From: Allomuricauda sp. TY007
Lineage (GTDB): Bacteria > Bacteroidota > Bacteroidia > Flavobacteriales > Flavobacteriaceae
Direction: 5' to 3'
Assembly: GCF_010468565.1 (NCBI RefSeq)
Contig: NZ_WUEG01000004.1
Span: forward strand, 124,001-188,000
DNA length: 64,000 bases
Shown here one piece after another: positions 26,402-34,436 of the stretch (within the stretch, counting starts at the first letter, position 1; each line of letters opens with the position of its first letter). A program made the position numbers and the translations under genes. Below the pieces are notes generated by a model that was not told where the DNA came from, did no database searches, and worked only from the letters and a program-made list of their open reading frames with translations.

Positions 26402-27076
26402 TTAATCCTTAATGTAAACCCTTCCACCAACAAATGTTTTTTTATGGACTGTTTGCGGATTCCCGTATACGTAAACATCACCACCGGCCTTTACATTGAT
26501 GTCGACCATTTCAGAAGCAAATACATCGGCTTCGCCACCAGCCGAAATCTTTACATCAGTGGTGCTGGTCCGTAGTTCTCTACCTTCAAAAATACCGCCA
26601 GTGTTGAGTACAACCGTTTGGTTTTTTGCCAAGCCAGAGGCTTGAACAATACCTCCCGTCACCGCTCGTATGTCGGCATAATCCACATCCATTCCAATAC
26701 GAATGGTTGCCCCTTCTTGAGCCCGCAGTTCAATTTTGCTTTTCTGTACCATTTCGTTGCACGTAATCTGGGCCCCTTCGTTACCATCGATTACATCCAA
26801 ATTGGTATAGTAGACTTCGATCATGGTGTCCTCTCCCTGAAATTTTTTGTCCAACTGCATTCTGAGTTTCAAGGTTCCATTTTTGTTGGTCCATTTAATG
26901 TCATCAACGTTCCAACCTTTGATCATGATTTTGTTCTCATCGGATTGGATCAAGTTGACTTCGATCAAGTCAAAAACCTTGATTTTGTTGAATTCACCAA
27001 CTTCCTTATCAATGATTCGTTGCGAGAACATGACCAAGGGAAGTAAAAGAAGACTAAGTGTGTACATTTTTTTCAT
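26402..27076 (-). CDS. Secreted head-GIN (DUF2807) domain protein
   Basis: This 224-residue protein has a signal peptide (1-18) and a DUF2807/head-GIN beta-helix-like domain, shown by the repeating short strands (NKIKVFDLIEVNLIQSDENK, ELRAQEGATIRIG, VVLNTGGIFEG, VKISAGGEADVFAS, INVKAGGDVYVYG). The function is unknown; such proteins are periplasmic or at the cell surface. A second head-GIN protein, a lipoprotein, is encoded at 35.6-36.4 kb. Confidence 0.85.
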   Translation of the reverse strand: MKKMYTLSLLLLPLVMFSQRIIDKEVGEFNKIKVFDLIEVNLIQSDENKIMIKGWNVDDIKWTNKNGTLKLRMQLDKKFQGEDTMIEVYYTNLDVIDGNEGAQITCNEMVQKSKIELRAQEGATIRIGMDVDYADIRAVTGGIVQASGLAKNQTVVLNTGGIFEGRELRTSTTDVKISAGGEADVFASEMVDINVKAGGDVYVYGNPQTVHKKTFVGGRVYIKD

Positions 27077-27111
27077 GATAGCGTGTTTTTACTCGATAAT
27101 CGATATTTAAA

Positions 27112-27221
27112 CCTGACTGCCGTCAGGCAAGTTGCTCCGAGGCTTGCCTCGAAATGAAAACTTCCTTTCTTATAAATGTCTCGTGGGCCTGCCTTTGTCG
27201 GCAGACAGGCTTGCCCCGAGG
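27112..27221. repeat. Cluster of GC-rich palindromes
   Basis: The gap between the head-GIN gene and the aromatic operon holds three palindromes in an AT-rich setting: CCTGAC-TGCC-GTCAGG (27112-27127), CGAGGC-TT-GCCTCG (27138-27151) and a 22-base one at 27188-27209 that differs by two bases from the palindrome nested at 12377-12398. It looks like a composite of mobile palindromic repeats. Confidence 0.55.
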
Positions 27222-27272
27222 TAGTTTACTCCTGAAAGATGATGCTTTTGTGGAATTGTTACAGTTTGAAAC

Positions 27273-27322
27273 AAAAAAACTATTTGCAACCCCAAAATTT
27301 ATCGAAGCTACAAATAGTTTTC
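27273..27322 (-). terminator. Terminator of the pheA-aroF operon
   Basis: AAACTATTTG (27277-27286) pairs with CAAATAGTTT (27311-27320) around a 24-base loop; on the minus strand the stem runs into seven Ts. It lies 25 bases after the last gene of the aromatic operon. Confidence 0.65.
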
Positions 27323-27346
27323 TAAACTAACTGATTAAAAATCAGC

Positions 27347-28429
27347 CTATGCGTTGATGATTTTTTCTTGGTGGTTGATGGATTCCTGGTGAATTGCCTT
27401 GAACATCTTCAAAACAAATTCCTCACTCAATCCGCGTTGTTCACCTTCCAAGATCATATTGCCCAAAATGGCGTTCCAACGATTGCTTTGAAGTACGGCA
27501 ACATTCTTTTGCTTTTTCAGCTCGCCGATACCATCGGAAACCTTCATTCTTTTACCTAGCAAATCAATCAATTGATTGTCCAACACATCAATTTGTGCCC
27601 TAAGGTTGGTCAACTTGCTATTGTACTCAGCTTCTTCATCGGTTTCCTTTCTAATTCGAAGATCCTTCATAATCTGAACCAATGTTTTTGGGGTTACTTG
27701 CTGTGCAGCATCACTCCAAGCATTGTCCGGATCATAATGTGTTTCGATCATCAAACCATCAAAGTTCAGATCCAATGCGGTTTGCGATACATCAAAGATC
27801 ATATCGCGCTTACCGGTAATGTGGCTAGGATCGTTTATGATAGGCAAATCAGGAAACTTTGTTTGTAACTCAATGGCCAATTGCCATTCTGGAATGTTTC
27901 TGTACTTCGTTTTTTCATAGGTGGAGAATCCTCTGTGGATCACGCCCAATTTTTCAATATTGGCGGAGTGCAAACGCTCCACGGCGCCCAACCAAAGGGA
28001 TAAATCGGGATTCACGGGATTTTTCACCAAAACAATTTTATCGGTTCCTTCCAAAGCATCGGCAATTTCTTGGATAATGAAAGGGCTTACGGTGGAACGC
28101 GCTCCTATCCACAATAGATCCACATCATATTCCAATGCCAAATCCACATGTGCCCTATTGGCTACCTCGGTAGCGGTTTTTAAACCGGTTTCTTCCTTAA
28201 CTTTTTGCAACCACTTCAATCCAATGGCTCCAACTCCCTCAAAATTTCCAGGACGAGTTCTTGGTTTCCAGATTCCAGCACGGTAATAATTCACGTCTGT
28301 ATCTTTAAGCTCATGTGCTATCTTAAGCACCTGATCTTCGGTTTCGGCACTACATGGACCTGCAATTACCAGGGGATGACCCAAATTCATGTCATCCAAC
28401 CATTTCCTCATTTCCTTTTTGTTTTCCAT
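27347..28429 (-). CDS. Bifunctional DAHP synthase / chorismate mutase type II
   Basis: The 360-residue protein fuses a DAHP synthase (about 1-255; GPCSAE at 24-29, KNPVNPDLSLWLGAVERL) to an AroQ-type chorismate mutase (about 265-360; LRAQIDVLDNQLIDLLGKRM). It catalyses both the first step of the shikimate pathway and the step that commits chorismate to prephenate. It is last in the operon pheA, aminotransferase, tyrA, aroF-CM, eight bases after tyrA, and so is expected to respond to the pheA attenuator. Confidence 0.93.
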   Translation of the reverse strand: MENKKEMRKWLDDMNLGHPLVIAGPCSAETEDQVLKIAHELKDTDVNYYRAGIWKPRTRPGNFEGVGAIGLKWLQKVKEETGLKTATEVANRAHVDLALEYDVDLLWIGARSTVSPFIIQEIADALEGTDKIVLVKNPVNPDLSLWLGAVERLHSANIEKLGVIHRGFSTYEKTKYRNIPEWQLAIELQTKFPDLPIINDPSHITGKRDMIFDVSQTALDLNFDGLMIETHYDPDNAWSDAAQQVTPKTLVQIMKDLRIRKETDEEAEYNSKLTNLRAQIDVLDNQLIDLLGKRMKVSDGIGELKKQKNVAVLQSNRWNAILGNMILEGEQRGLSEEFVLKMFKAIHQESINHQEKIINA

Positions 28430-28437
28430 AATACGCT

Positions 28438-29298
28438 CTATTTTTTAGTAAGTGGTATTCCTTTTAGTATTTGTTTTATTTTATTGGTATTACTCATTTC
28501 TTGGTGGACATTTTCGAAATCGTTGTCCAAGATCAGTTGTTTGAACCTTGTTAGATTATCGATATACTCTTCGAGTGTCTCGACAACGTTGTCCTTGTTC
28601 TGCTCAAAAATCGGCGTCCACATATCGGGTGAACTTTTTGCCAAGCGAACAGTGCTTTCAAAACCACTCCCTGCCATGTCAAAAATATCACGCTCATTTT
28701 TTTCTTTCTCAATAACCGTCTTTCCCAACATAAAAGAGCTAATGTGTGATAAATGGGATACGTAGGCGATGTGCTTGTCATGAGCTTCGGGGTTCATGTA
28801 CCGAATCCGCATACCTATATCTTGAAAAATGGTCAACGCTTTTTCCTGAAGCTTGAAGGCTGTTTTTTCCACTTCGCAAATAATCATGGTCTTGCCGGTA
28901 TACAAACCTTCGAATGCCGCTGCCGGACCTGAAAATTCGGTACCCGCAATGGGGTGGCAGGCCATAAAATTCCTTCGTTTGGGATGATCTTCAACCTGCT
29001 CGCAGATCAAACGTTTGGTGGAACCTGCATCCATTACCACAGTTTCATCTCCTGATGCATCCAGAATTTTGGGCAATTCGGTGACTAGAACATTCACTGG
29101 GATACCCACGTAGACCATATCGGCCGTTTCCAGATCAGTGTAATCTCCTTTTTTATCTATAATTTGAAGTTGGAGTGCCTCATCCAAGTGGGCTTCGCTT
29201 TTGTCCACACCAATAATTTCCGCTTCGGGATGAAGCTTTTTTACATCTTTGGCAAAAGAACCCCCAATCAACCCAACTCCTATGATTACTACTTTCAT
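28438..29298 (-). CDS. tyrA: Prephenate dehydrogenase
   Basis: This 286-residue enzyme oxidatively decarboxylates prephenate to 4-hydroxyphenylpyruvate for tyrosine. The dinucleotide-binding GVGLIGGS is at residues 7-14, and the HPIAGTE motif lies near residue 120. No ACT domain is present. It is third in the aromatic operon, three bases after the aminotransferase gene. Confidence 0.93.
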   Translation of the reverse strand: MKVVIIGVGLIGGSFAKDVKKLHPEAEIIGVDKSEAHLDEALQLQIIDKKGDYTDLETADMVYVGIPVNVLVTELPKILDASGDETVVMDAGSTKRLICEQVEDHPKRRNFMACHPIAGTEFSGPAAAFEGLYTGKTMIICEVEKTAFKLQEKALTIFQDIGMRIRYMNPEAHDKHIAYVSHLSHISSFMLGKTVIEKEKNERDIFDMAGSGFESTVRLAKSSPDMWTPIFEQNKDNVVETLEEYIDNLTRFKQLILDNDFENVHQEMSNTNKIKQILKGIPLTKK

Positions 29299-29301
29299 AA
29301 T

Positions 29302-30444
29302 CTAAAATCTTTCTATGGCTTCTTTGATTTTTTCTTCGCTCACGCAAAGTGAAAAACGAATATAGCCTTCGCCATTGCTCCCAAATATGGTTCCCGGGGC
29401 AACAAAAATATCTTTATCGTACAATACTTTGTCTATAAATTTTTCTGATGACAAAGCACCATTCGGCAACTTGCACCAAACAAACATACCCACGGCATTT
29501 TTATCATAGGTACATCCCAATTTGTCCGCCAATTGAAACATCAGTTCTCGTCTTTTGGTGTATACCTCATCCAATTCCTCGAACCATTCGGGGCCACTTT
29601 GCAATGCAGCAATCGCTCCTTTTTGAATGCCGTAGAACATTCCGGAATCCATATTGCTCTTAACTTTGAGTATGGCGTTGATATGTTCTGAACCACCGAG
29701 CACCATCCCAACACGCCAACCTGCCATATTAAATGTCTTGCTCAAACTGTTCAGCTCCAAGGTGCAATCTTTTGCTCCAGCTATGGATAAAATACTGGTT
29801 GGATTGCTGGACAATACAAAACTGTACGGGTTGTCGTTCACCAAAAGAATACCGTTGGCTCTTGCAAAATTGACCAATGACTCCAGTTGTTCCTTAGTTG
29901 CAGTAGCACCCGTGGGCATGTGCGGATAGCTGACCCACATCAACTTTACTTTGGATAAATCCTTCTTGGACAATCCGTCCAAATCTGGGAACCAGACATT
30001 TTCTGCTTTCAAATCGTAATTGACCGCTTTTCCGCCCACCAAATTGGTGACCGATGCATAGGTAGGATATCCGGGATTGGGCAACAGCACCTCATCTCCC
30101 TCATTTAAAAAGGCCATACTAATGTGCATAATTCCTTCTTTGGAACCCATCAAAGGCAAAATTTCGGTGCTAGGATCTACTGATACAGCAAACTTTTGCT
30201 GATAGAAATCGGCAATGGCCTCCCTTAACTGTGGCAATCCTTGGTAGCTTTGGTATTGATGCGCCCCCGCCTCGATAATGGAATCCCGAAGGGTTTCCAA
30301 TACCTGTGGTGAAGGTGCCAAATCCGGACTACCAATCCCCATATTTATAATGGGTTTGCCTTGGGCAATCAACCCCCTTACCTCTCTTAATTTTTTGGAG
30401 AAGTAGTATTCCTGTACGCTATTTAGCCTATCTGCTGTTACCAT
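29302..30444 (-). CDS. Class I/II PLP aminotransferase (aromatic or aspartate type)
   Basis: This 380-residue aminotransferase has the fold-type I signatures: NPGYPTY, NDNPYSFV and the Schiff-base lysine in SLSKTFNMAGWRVG. Its place between pheA and tyrA suggests it aminates phenylpyruvate and 4-hydroxyphenylpyruvate, or prephenate itself. Its ATG shares one base with the pheA stop (TAATG), indicating translational coupling. The exact substrate is inferred only from context. Confidence 0.88.
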   Translation of the reverse strand: MVTADRLNSVQEYYFSKKLREVRGLIAQGKPIINMGIGSPDLAPSPQVLETLRDSIIEAGAHQYQSYQGLPQLREAIADFYQQKFAVSVDPSTEILPLMGSKEGIMHISMAFLNEGDEVLLPNPGYPTYASVTNLVGGKAVNYDLKAENVWFPDLDGLSKKDLSKVKLMWVSYPHMPTGATATKEQLESLVNFARANGILLVNDNPYSFVLSSNPTSILSIAGAKDCTLELNSLSKTFNMAGWRVGMVLGGSEHINAILKVKSNMDSGMFYGIQKGAIAALQSGPEWFEELDEVYTKRRELMFQLADKLGCTYDKNAVGMFVWCKLPNGALSSEKFIDKVLYDKDIFVAPGTIFGSNGEGYIRFSLCVSEEKIKEAIERF

Positions 30445-31274
30445 TACAACAATGCATTTTTATATTCCCCCAAAACCTTGAAATCTTCGGCCATGATCTG
30501 CATCAAAGACTTGGTCTTGGCAAAGTGCTCATATTTATCAAAGGTTACATCCACAAAAAAGGCATACTTCCATGGGGTCTCGATCACGGGCAAGGATTGT
30601 ATTTTGGTCATGTTCATATTGCAATCACTCATCACGTTCAATACGGTTGCCAAACTGCCCCTTTTGTGATCGGTTATAAATCGCAACGATGCCTTGTTGA
30701 TTTCCTCTTCTGGAAGTACTTTGTTTTGCTTTTTAAGAATGATGAACCGCGTGGAATTGTTCACAATGGTCTGTATGTTGTCCGCAATTATTTCCAAATC
30801 ATACAGATCGGCAGCCATTTTGGGGGCTATTGCCGCGATGTGTTCCAAGTTTTCATCTTTGATTCTTTTGGCCGTTTCCGCTGTATCCACACTTTCCACC
30901 AGTTTGATCTGGGGATGTGCCTTAAAAAATTCCTTGCACTGCAACAATGCCATGGGGTGCGAATGTACTTCTTGGATGTCATCAAAAGATTTCCCCTTCA
31001 TCACCATTAGATTATGGTGGATGTTCAGATAATGCTCCCCGATTACATGAATGTTGTTGTGGTAGACCAAGTTGTAATTGGGTATAATGGAACCGGCGAT
31101 GGAGTTTTCAATCGCCATTATACCTTTATCGGCGGTACCGATCAACAAATTGTCCACGACTGCATCAAAAGAGTTGCACTCTAGCAACTCAATATCATCT
31201 CCAAAAAAATCCGTGGCAACCTGATGGTGGTTGGATCCCTTTATTCCTTGTATGGCGACTTTTATTAATTCCAT
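30444..31274 (-). CDS. pheA: Prephenate dehydratase
   Basis: This 276-residue enzyme converts prephenate to phenylpyruvate. The catalytic NNSTRFIIL block and a C-terminal ACT domain (GSLATVLNVMSDCNMNMTK) are present. The ACT effector motif normally written ESRP reads QSLP, so feedback binding of phenylalanine may be altered. The frame is open up to 31328, but the upstream part is only the attenuator hairpin and its U-tract, so the ATG at 31274 (opening ELIKVAIQGIKGS) is chosen. It is first in the aromatic operon and directly follows the attenuator terminator. Confidence 0.92.
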   Translation of the reverse strand: MELIKVAIQGIKGSNHHQVATDFFGDDIELLECNSFDAVVDNLLIGTADKGIMAIENSIAGSIIPNYNLVYHNNIHVIGEHYLNIHHNLMVMKGKSFDDIQEVHSHPMALLQCKEFFKAHPQIKLVESVDTAETAKRIKDENLEHIAAIAPKMAADLYDLEIIADNIQTIVNNSTRFIILKKQNKVLPEEEINKASLRFITDHKRGSLATVLNVMSDCNMNMTKIQSLPVIETPWKYAFFVDVTFDKYEHFAKTKSLMQIMAEDFKVLGEYKNALL

Positions 31275-31277
31275 TGC

Positions 31278-31306
31278 AAAAAAAAAGCCCCGATTGTATC
31301 GGGACT
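31278..31306 (-). terminator. Attenuator terminator in the pheA leader
   Basis: On the minus strand AGTCCCGAT (31298-31306) pairs with ATCGGGGCT (31286-31294), nine pairs with one T-G wobble, around the loop ACA, followed by eight or nine Ts (31278-31286) and then GCA and the pheA ATG. No minus-strand gene lies upstream that it could serve, so it must act on the pheA transcript itself. Confidence 0.88.
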
Positions 31307-31348
31307 TTATAAATTGGTTATACTTCAAACGTATCTACAATAGTCCCG
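31300..31348 (-). promoter_or_regulatory. Antiterminator pairing of the pheA attenuator
   Basis: CGGGACT on the minus strand at 31342-31348, in the last codons of the leader peptide, is perfectly complementary to AGTCCCG at 31300-31306, the 5' arm of the terminator. The two helices are mutually exclusive. If the ribosome stalls in the Phe/Tyr run upstream, the antiterminator can form; if it reaches the leader stop codon it covers 31342-31348 and the terminator forms. Confidence 0.82.
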
Positions 31349-31406
31349 TTCCTCTTTGAAAAAAGAAGTAAAAATAAAAACGGTTCCAGAAATACGTGTT
31401 TGTCAT
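31335..31406 (-). CDS. Phe/Tyr-rich leader peptide of the pheA operon
   Basis: A 23-codon open frame (ATG at 31404-31406, TAG at 31335-31337) encodes a peptide with six Phe, three Tyr and one Trp; residues 10-16 are FYFYFFF. This composition is that of the pheL-type control peptides in enterobacteria. It ends 60 bases before the pheA ATG and its last codons contain the antiterminator strand. It is too short for standard gene calling. The peptide itself needs no function; ribosome stalling on Phe or Tyr codons is the inferred sensor. Confidence 0.85.
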   Translation of the reverse strand: MTNTYFWNRFYFYFFFQRGTGLL

Positions 31407-31651
31407 CTCGTTGTTAATTGTCGGCTAATTTAGGTATTCAATTTGAAACACACAGACATTCCCAAATTTTTTTTGATTTTTTTCAAAAAATAGATTTTCA
31501 CTGCACATTATGTTACAGAAATGATGCTTTTTTACGAATTCCTATTCTTACGATTATTTCATAACGATTCATAACCATATATCCTAGTTTCTGAAACCCA
31601 AGGATTAAAACAACTAAAAGTGTATTTTTGATTTGACTCTAAGCCTTCACA
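31407..31651. other. AT-rich divergent promoter region
   Basis: This gap between the leader peptide and the plus-strand gene at 31652 presumably holds both promoters. On the minus strand TATTTTTTG near 31484-31492 is one base too long for TAnnTTTG; no exact match was found. Nothing else is apparent. Confidence 0.45.
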
Positions 31652-31996
31652 ATGAAAAATGGAACGTATACTTTAAGAGAAAAGCCAAAATTTGAAATTG
31701 ATTTGTCCGATAATTCCATTAAAATAGTTGATAAAAGCAAGGTTCTGTCAAGCTCATCATTTATACTTGATAAGATTGAAACATTTGAAATAAAAGAAAG
31801 AAGAACCAATTGGTTGATTACTATCCTTAGTTTTGTTGTGGAAATCTTTTCGAGTATTTCCGTTCCTGGAAAATATTCTGAAGGTTCGCAATTGCTTATG
31901 GAATATGAAGGGAATACATTTAAACATCATCTGAATGATTGTAATATAGATTCTCTGAGAGAAATCCAAAATAAACTACAAAACATAGCCCAATAA
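31652..31996 (+). CDS. Hypothetical protein upstream of gldA
   Basis: This 114-residue protein has a central hydrophobic segment (about 51-70, NWLITILSFVVEIFSSI) flanked by charged, beta-like regions. I do not recognise a family. Its stop directly abuts the gldA ATG (TAAATG), so the two are translationally coupled, but whether it has a role with GldA is unknown. Confidence 0.6.
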   Translation: MKNGTYTLREKPKFEIDLSDNSIKIVDKSKVLSSSSFILDKIETFEIKERRTNWLITILSFVVEIFSSISVPGKYSEGSQLLMEYEGNTFKHHLNDCNIDSLREIQNKLQNIAQ

Positions 31997-32890
31997 ATGT
32001 CCATCACTGTACAGAACATTACTAAAACATTTGGTTCCCAAAAAGCGTTGAACAATGTTTCCTTCACCATCAACAAAGGAGAAGTTGTAGGTTTTTTAGG
32101 CCCAAACGGTGCCGGCAAATCTACCATGATGCGAATTTTGACCACTTTTTATAAAGCGGACAATGGTAAAGCAGCTGTAAATGGTTTTGATGTGTTGGAG
32201 GCTGAAAAAAACGTTCAAAAAAGTATTGGGTACCTGCCAGAACACAATCCGCTGTACTTGGAAATGTATGTAAAAGAGTATTTGGCCTTTAATGCGGATG
32301 TCTACAAGGTGGACAAATCCAAAATAAATAATGTTATTGAACAAACGGGATTGTCTCCCGAGGCCCACAAAAAAATCGGACAGCTATCCAAAGGATACCG
32401 TCAGCGAGTTGGGCTTGCTGCTGCGTTGCTTCACGATCCCGAAGTTTTGATCTTGGATGAACCCACCACAGGACTCGACCCCAACCAATTAATCGAGATC
32501 CGAAAACTGATCCGGGAAATCGGCAAAGAGAAAACCATTTTACTTTCCACACATATTATGAAAGAGGTGGAAGCCGTTTGCGACCGCGTAATCATAATCA
32601 ACAAAGGGGAACTGGTGGCCGATAAAAAATTAGAAGAACTCCGTGAAGCCAAGGAACAGATTATTGAAGTGGAGTTTGATTATCGCGTGGAAGAACAATT
32701 GCTACAGCAAATGCCGAATGTTTCCAAAGTGAAAAATACGGGTGGTTTTGTTTATGAAATTGCCTTCAACACTTCAAAAGATATGCGACCCGTAGTGTTC
32801 GATTTTGCCCACGACAATAAATTAAAAACGCTTCAGCTTAGCAGAAAGAACAAAAATTTGGAGAGCTTGTTTACCGAACTTACTTCTTAA
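31997..32890 (+). CDS. gldA: Gliding motility-associated ABC transporter ATPase GldA
   Basis: This 297-residue ABC ATPase has Walker A GPNGAGKST at residues 35-43, the signature LSKGYRQRVGLAAAL near 131-145, Walker B VLILDEPTTGLD and an H-loop STHIM. Full-length similarity to GldA, including the C-terminal extension, supports the name. GldA works with the membrane proteins GldF and GldG, which are not adjacent here, as is usual. It is coupled to the small gene upstream. Confidence 0.88.
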   Translation: MSITVQNITKTFGSQKALNNVSFTINKGEVVGFLGPNGAGKSTMMRILTTFYKADNGKAAVNGFDVLEAEKNVQKSIGYLPEHNPLYLEMYVKEYLAFNADVYKVDKSKINNVIEQTGLSPEAHKKIGQLSKGYRQRVGLAAALLHDPEVLILDEPTTGLDPNQLIEIRKLIREIGKEKTILLSTHIMKEVEAVCDRVIIINKGELVADKKLEELREAKEQIIEVEFDYRVEEQLLQQMPNVSKVKNTGGFVYEIAFNTSKDMRPVVFDFAHDNKLKTLQLSRKNKNLESLFTELTS

Positions 32891-32928
32891 CCCTTTCCGG
32901 TTCTGCTTGATTTGACCAAGGTTTGAAA

Positions 32929-32962
32929 TTGTCGAAAAACCGTTGAAAATATGGTACTTTTG
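32929..32962 (+). promoter_or_regulatory. Promoter of the PLP decarboxylase gene
   Basis: TTG at 32929-32931 and TACTTTTG at 32955-32962 are separated by 23 bases, at the upper end of the Bacteroidota -33/-7 spacing. The box lies 22 bases before the ATG at 32985 and inside the frame upstream of it, supporting that shorter start. Confidence 0.65.
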
Positions 32963-32984
32963 CGGTTCAGAAGAAAACGGACCT

Positions 32985-34436
32985 ATGAAGAAGAACAACG
33001 CCAGATTGGAACTTTCCAAAGAAGAAATGAAAAACTATGGCTATCAGATCGTGGATGCCATTGTGGAACATCACGCTACACAAGATCAAAAATTGCCCGT
33101 AGCCCTTGGCTCACGTGAAGAAATGGATTCTTTGTTCCTCGAAGAGGCTCCCGAAAAAGGTTCCGACCCATCTCAGGTGCTTAATTTTGTCCTGGAAAAA
33201 GTAATGACCAATAGTGCCAATATGGCGCACCCAAGGTCTTTTTCTTTTGTTCCCGGCCCAAGTAATTATGTAAGCGTTATGGCCGATACGCTGGCAACGG
33301 GCTACAACATCTTCTCTGGAGGATGGGCCGCCAGTCCTGCTGCAGCTGAACTGGAAATTGTTACCATTCAATGGTTATTGAAGATTTTTGGTTTTCCAAA
33401 GAAAAAGGGAGGCGGTATTTTCACTAGCGGAGGTTCTATGGCCAACCTTACCGCGGTGGTTACAGCTCGAAGAATAAAATGTGGTGATGATTTCTCCAAA
33501 GCGGTTATCTATCTTTCCGATCAAGCACACTCATCCAACATAAAGGCAATTCGGGTATTGGGCTTCAAAAAAGAACAAATTAGAATTATTCCTACCGACA
33601 ACGAACTCAAGTTCTCCGTAAACAAATTGAAGAACTGTATTGCCAAAGATAGGTTGGAAGGTCTTTACCCCTTTTGTTTGATAGCAACTGCGGGAACCAC
33701 CAACACTGGAACGGTTGACCCATTGGTGGAATTAGGGAAAATTTGCAAGAAAGAAGATATCTGGTTCCATATTGATGGTGCTTATGGCGGAGCCGCCATT
33801 TTATCACAAAAAGGCAAACAGGCCATGAAGGGCATTGAAAAAGCCGATTCTTTGACCGTGGACCCACACAAATGGTTCTTCCAGCCTTATGAAATGGGTT
33901 GTCTTTTGGTGCGAAACCACAAAAATCTTAGCCATACCTTCACCGAAAAACCTGAATATTTAAGGGATATTGAAGGTAATACTTCTGAAATCAATTTTTA
34001 TGACCATGGCATCCAATTGACCCGTAGGTTCAGGGCCCTTAAATTCTATATGTCCCTAAAAACTTTTGGATTAAAAGAGTTCCGCGATGCCATTACCTAT
34101 AATATTGATTTGGCGGAAGAGGTGGAAACCATGCTCCGTGGCAGTAAAAGTTGGGAAGTGGTTTTCCCAGCGACATTGGCCGTTATCAACTTTAGGTATA
34201 ACCCCATAAACAAAAATTATTCAGAGAAAGAATTGGATAAAATCAACCAGTACATTTCTGAAAAAGTAGTGGAATCACGCAAAGCGTTGTTGGTCACCAC
34301 CATTTTGAATGGACAAATTGTACTTCGGATGTGTCTCATCAACCCAAGAACAACTATGAAAGATGTAACGGATACTTTTGACTTATGCAAAAAGTATGCA
34401 TTGGAGATTGAAGAGGCATTGGCAAGTAAAGTCTAA
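32985..34436 (+). CDS. Group II PLP-dependent decarboxylase (aromatic-L-amino-acid type)
   Basis: This 483-residue fold-type I decarboxylase has the PLP lysine in SLTVDPHKWFFQPYEMG and the DGAYGG aspartate. Group II enzymes decarboxylate aromatic amino acids, glutamate, diaminobutyrate or 2,4-diaminobutyrate; the substrate cannot be fixed here. The start at 32985 is chosen because the promoter lies inside the longer frame. The stop overlaps the convergent serine hydrolase stop by four bases (CTAA). Confidence 0.88.
   Translation: MKKNNARLELSKEEMKNYGYQIVDAIVEHHATQDQKLPVALGSREEMDSLFLEEAPEKGSDPSQVLNFVLEKVMTNSANMAHPRSFSFVPGPSNYVSVMADTLATGYNIFSGGWAASPAAAELEIVTIQWLLKIFGFPKKKGGGIFTSGGSMANLTAVVTARRIKCGDDFSKAVIYLSDQAHSSNIKAIRVLGFKKEQIRIIPTDNELKFSVNKLKNCIAKDRLEGLYPFCLIATAGTTNTGTVDPLVELGKICKKEDIWFHIDGAYGGAAILSQKGKQAMKGIEKADSLTVDPHKWFFQPYEMGCLLVRNHKNLSHTFTEKPEYLRDIEGNTSEINFYDHGIQLTRRFRALKFYMSLKTFGLKEFRDAITYNIDLAEEVETMLRGSKSWEVVFPATLAVINFRYNPINKNYSEKELDKINQYISEKVVESRKALLVTTILNGQIVLRMCLINPRTTMKDVTDTFDLCKKYALEIEEALASKV

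Noticed and set aside
27077..27346. Possible CRISPR or insertion sequence in the palindrome-rich gap
   Set aside because: The repeats are palindromes of different sequence with no regular spacing, spacers or transposase.
31275..31328. 18-codon N-terminal extension of PheA containing FFF
   Set aside because: The Phe codons are only the translated U-tract of the attenuator terminator in the wrong place for a leader peptide; the true leader ORF is further upstream in its own frame.
3324..32890. gldA, gldB and gldC as proof of gliding motility
   Set aside because: These genes are also kept in non-gliding relatives; the type IX secretion and other gld/spr genes are not in the window.
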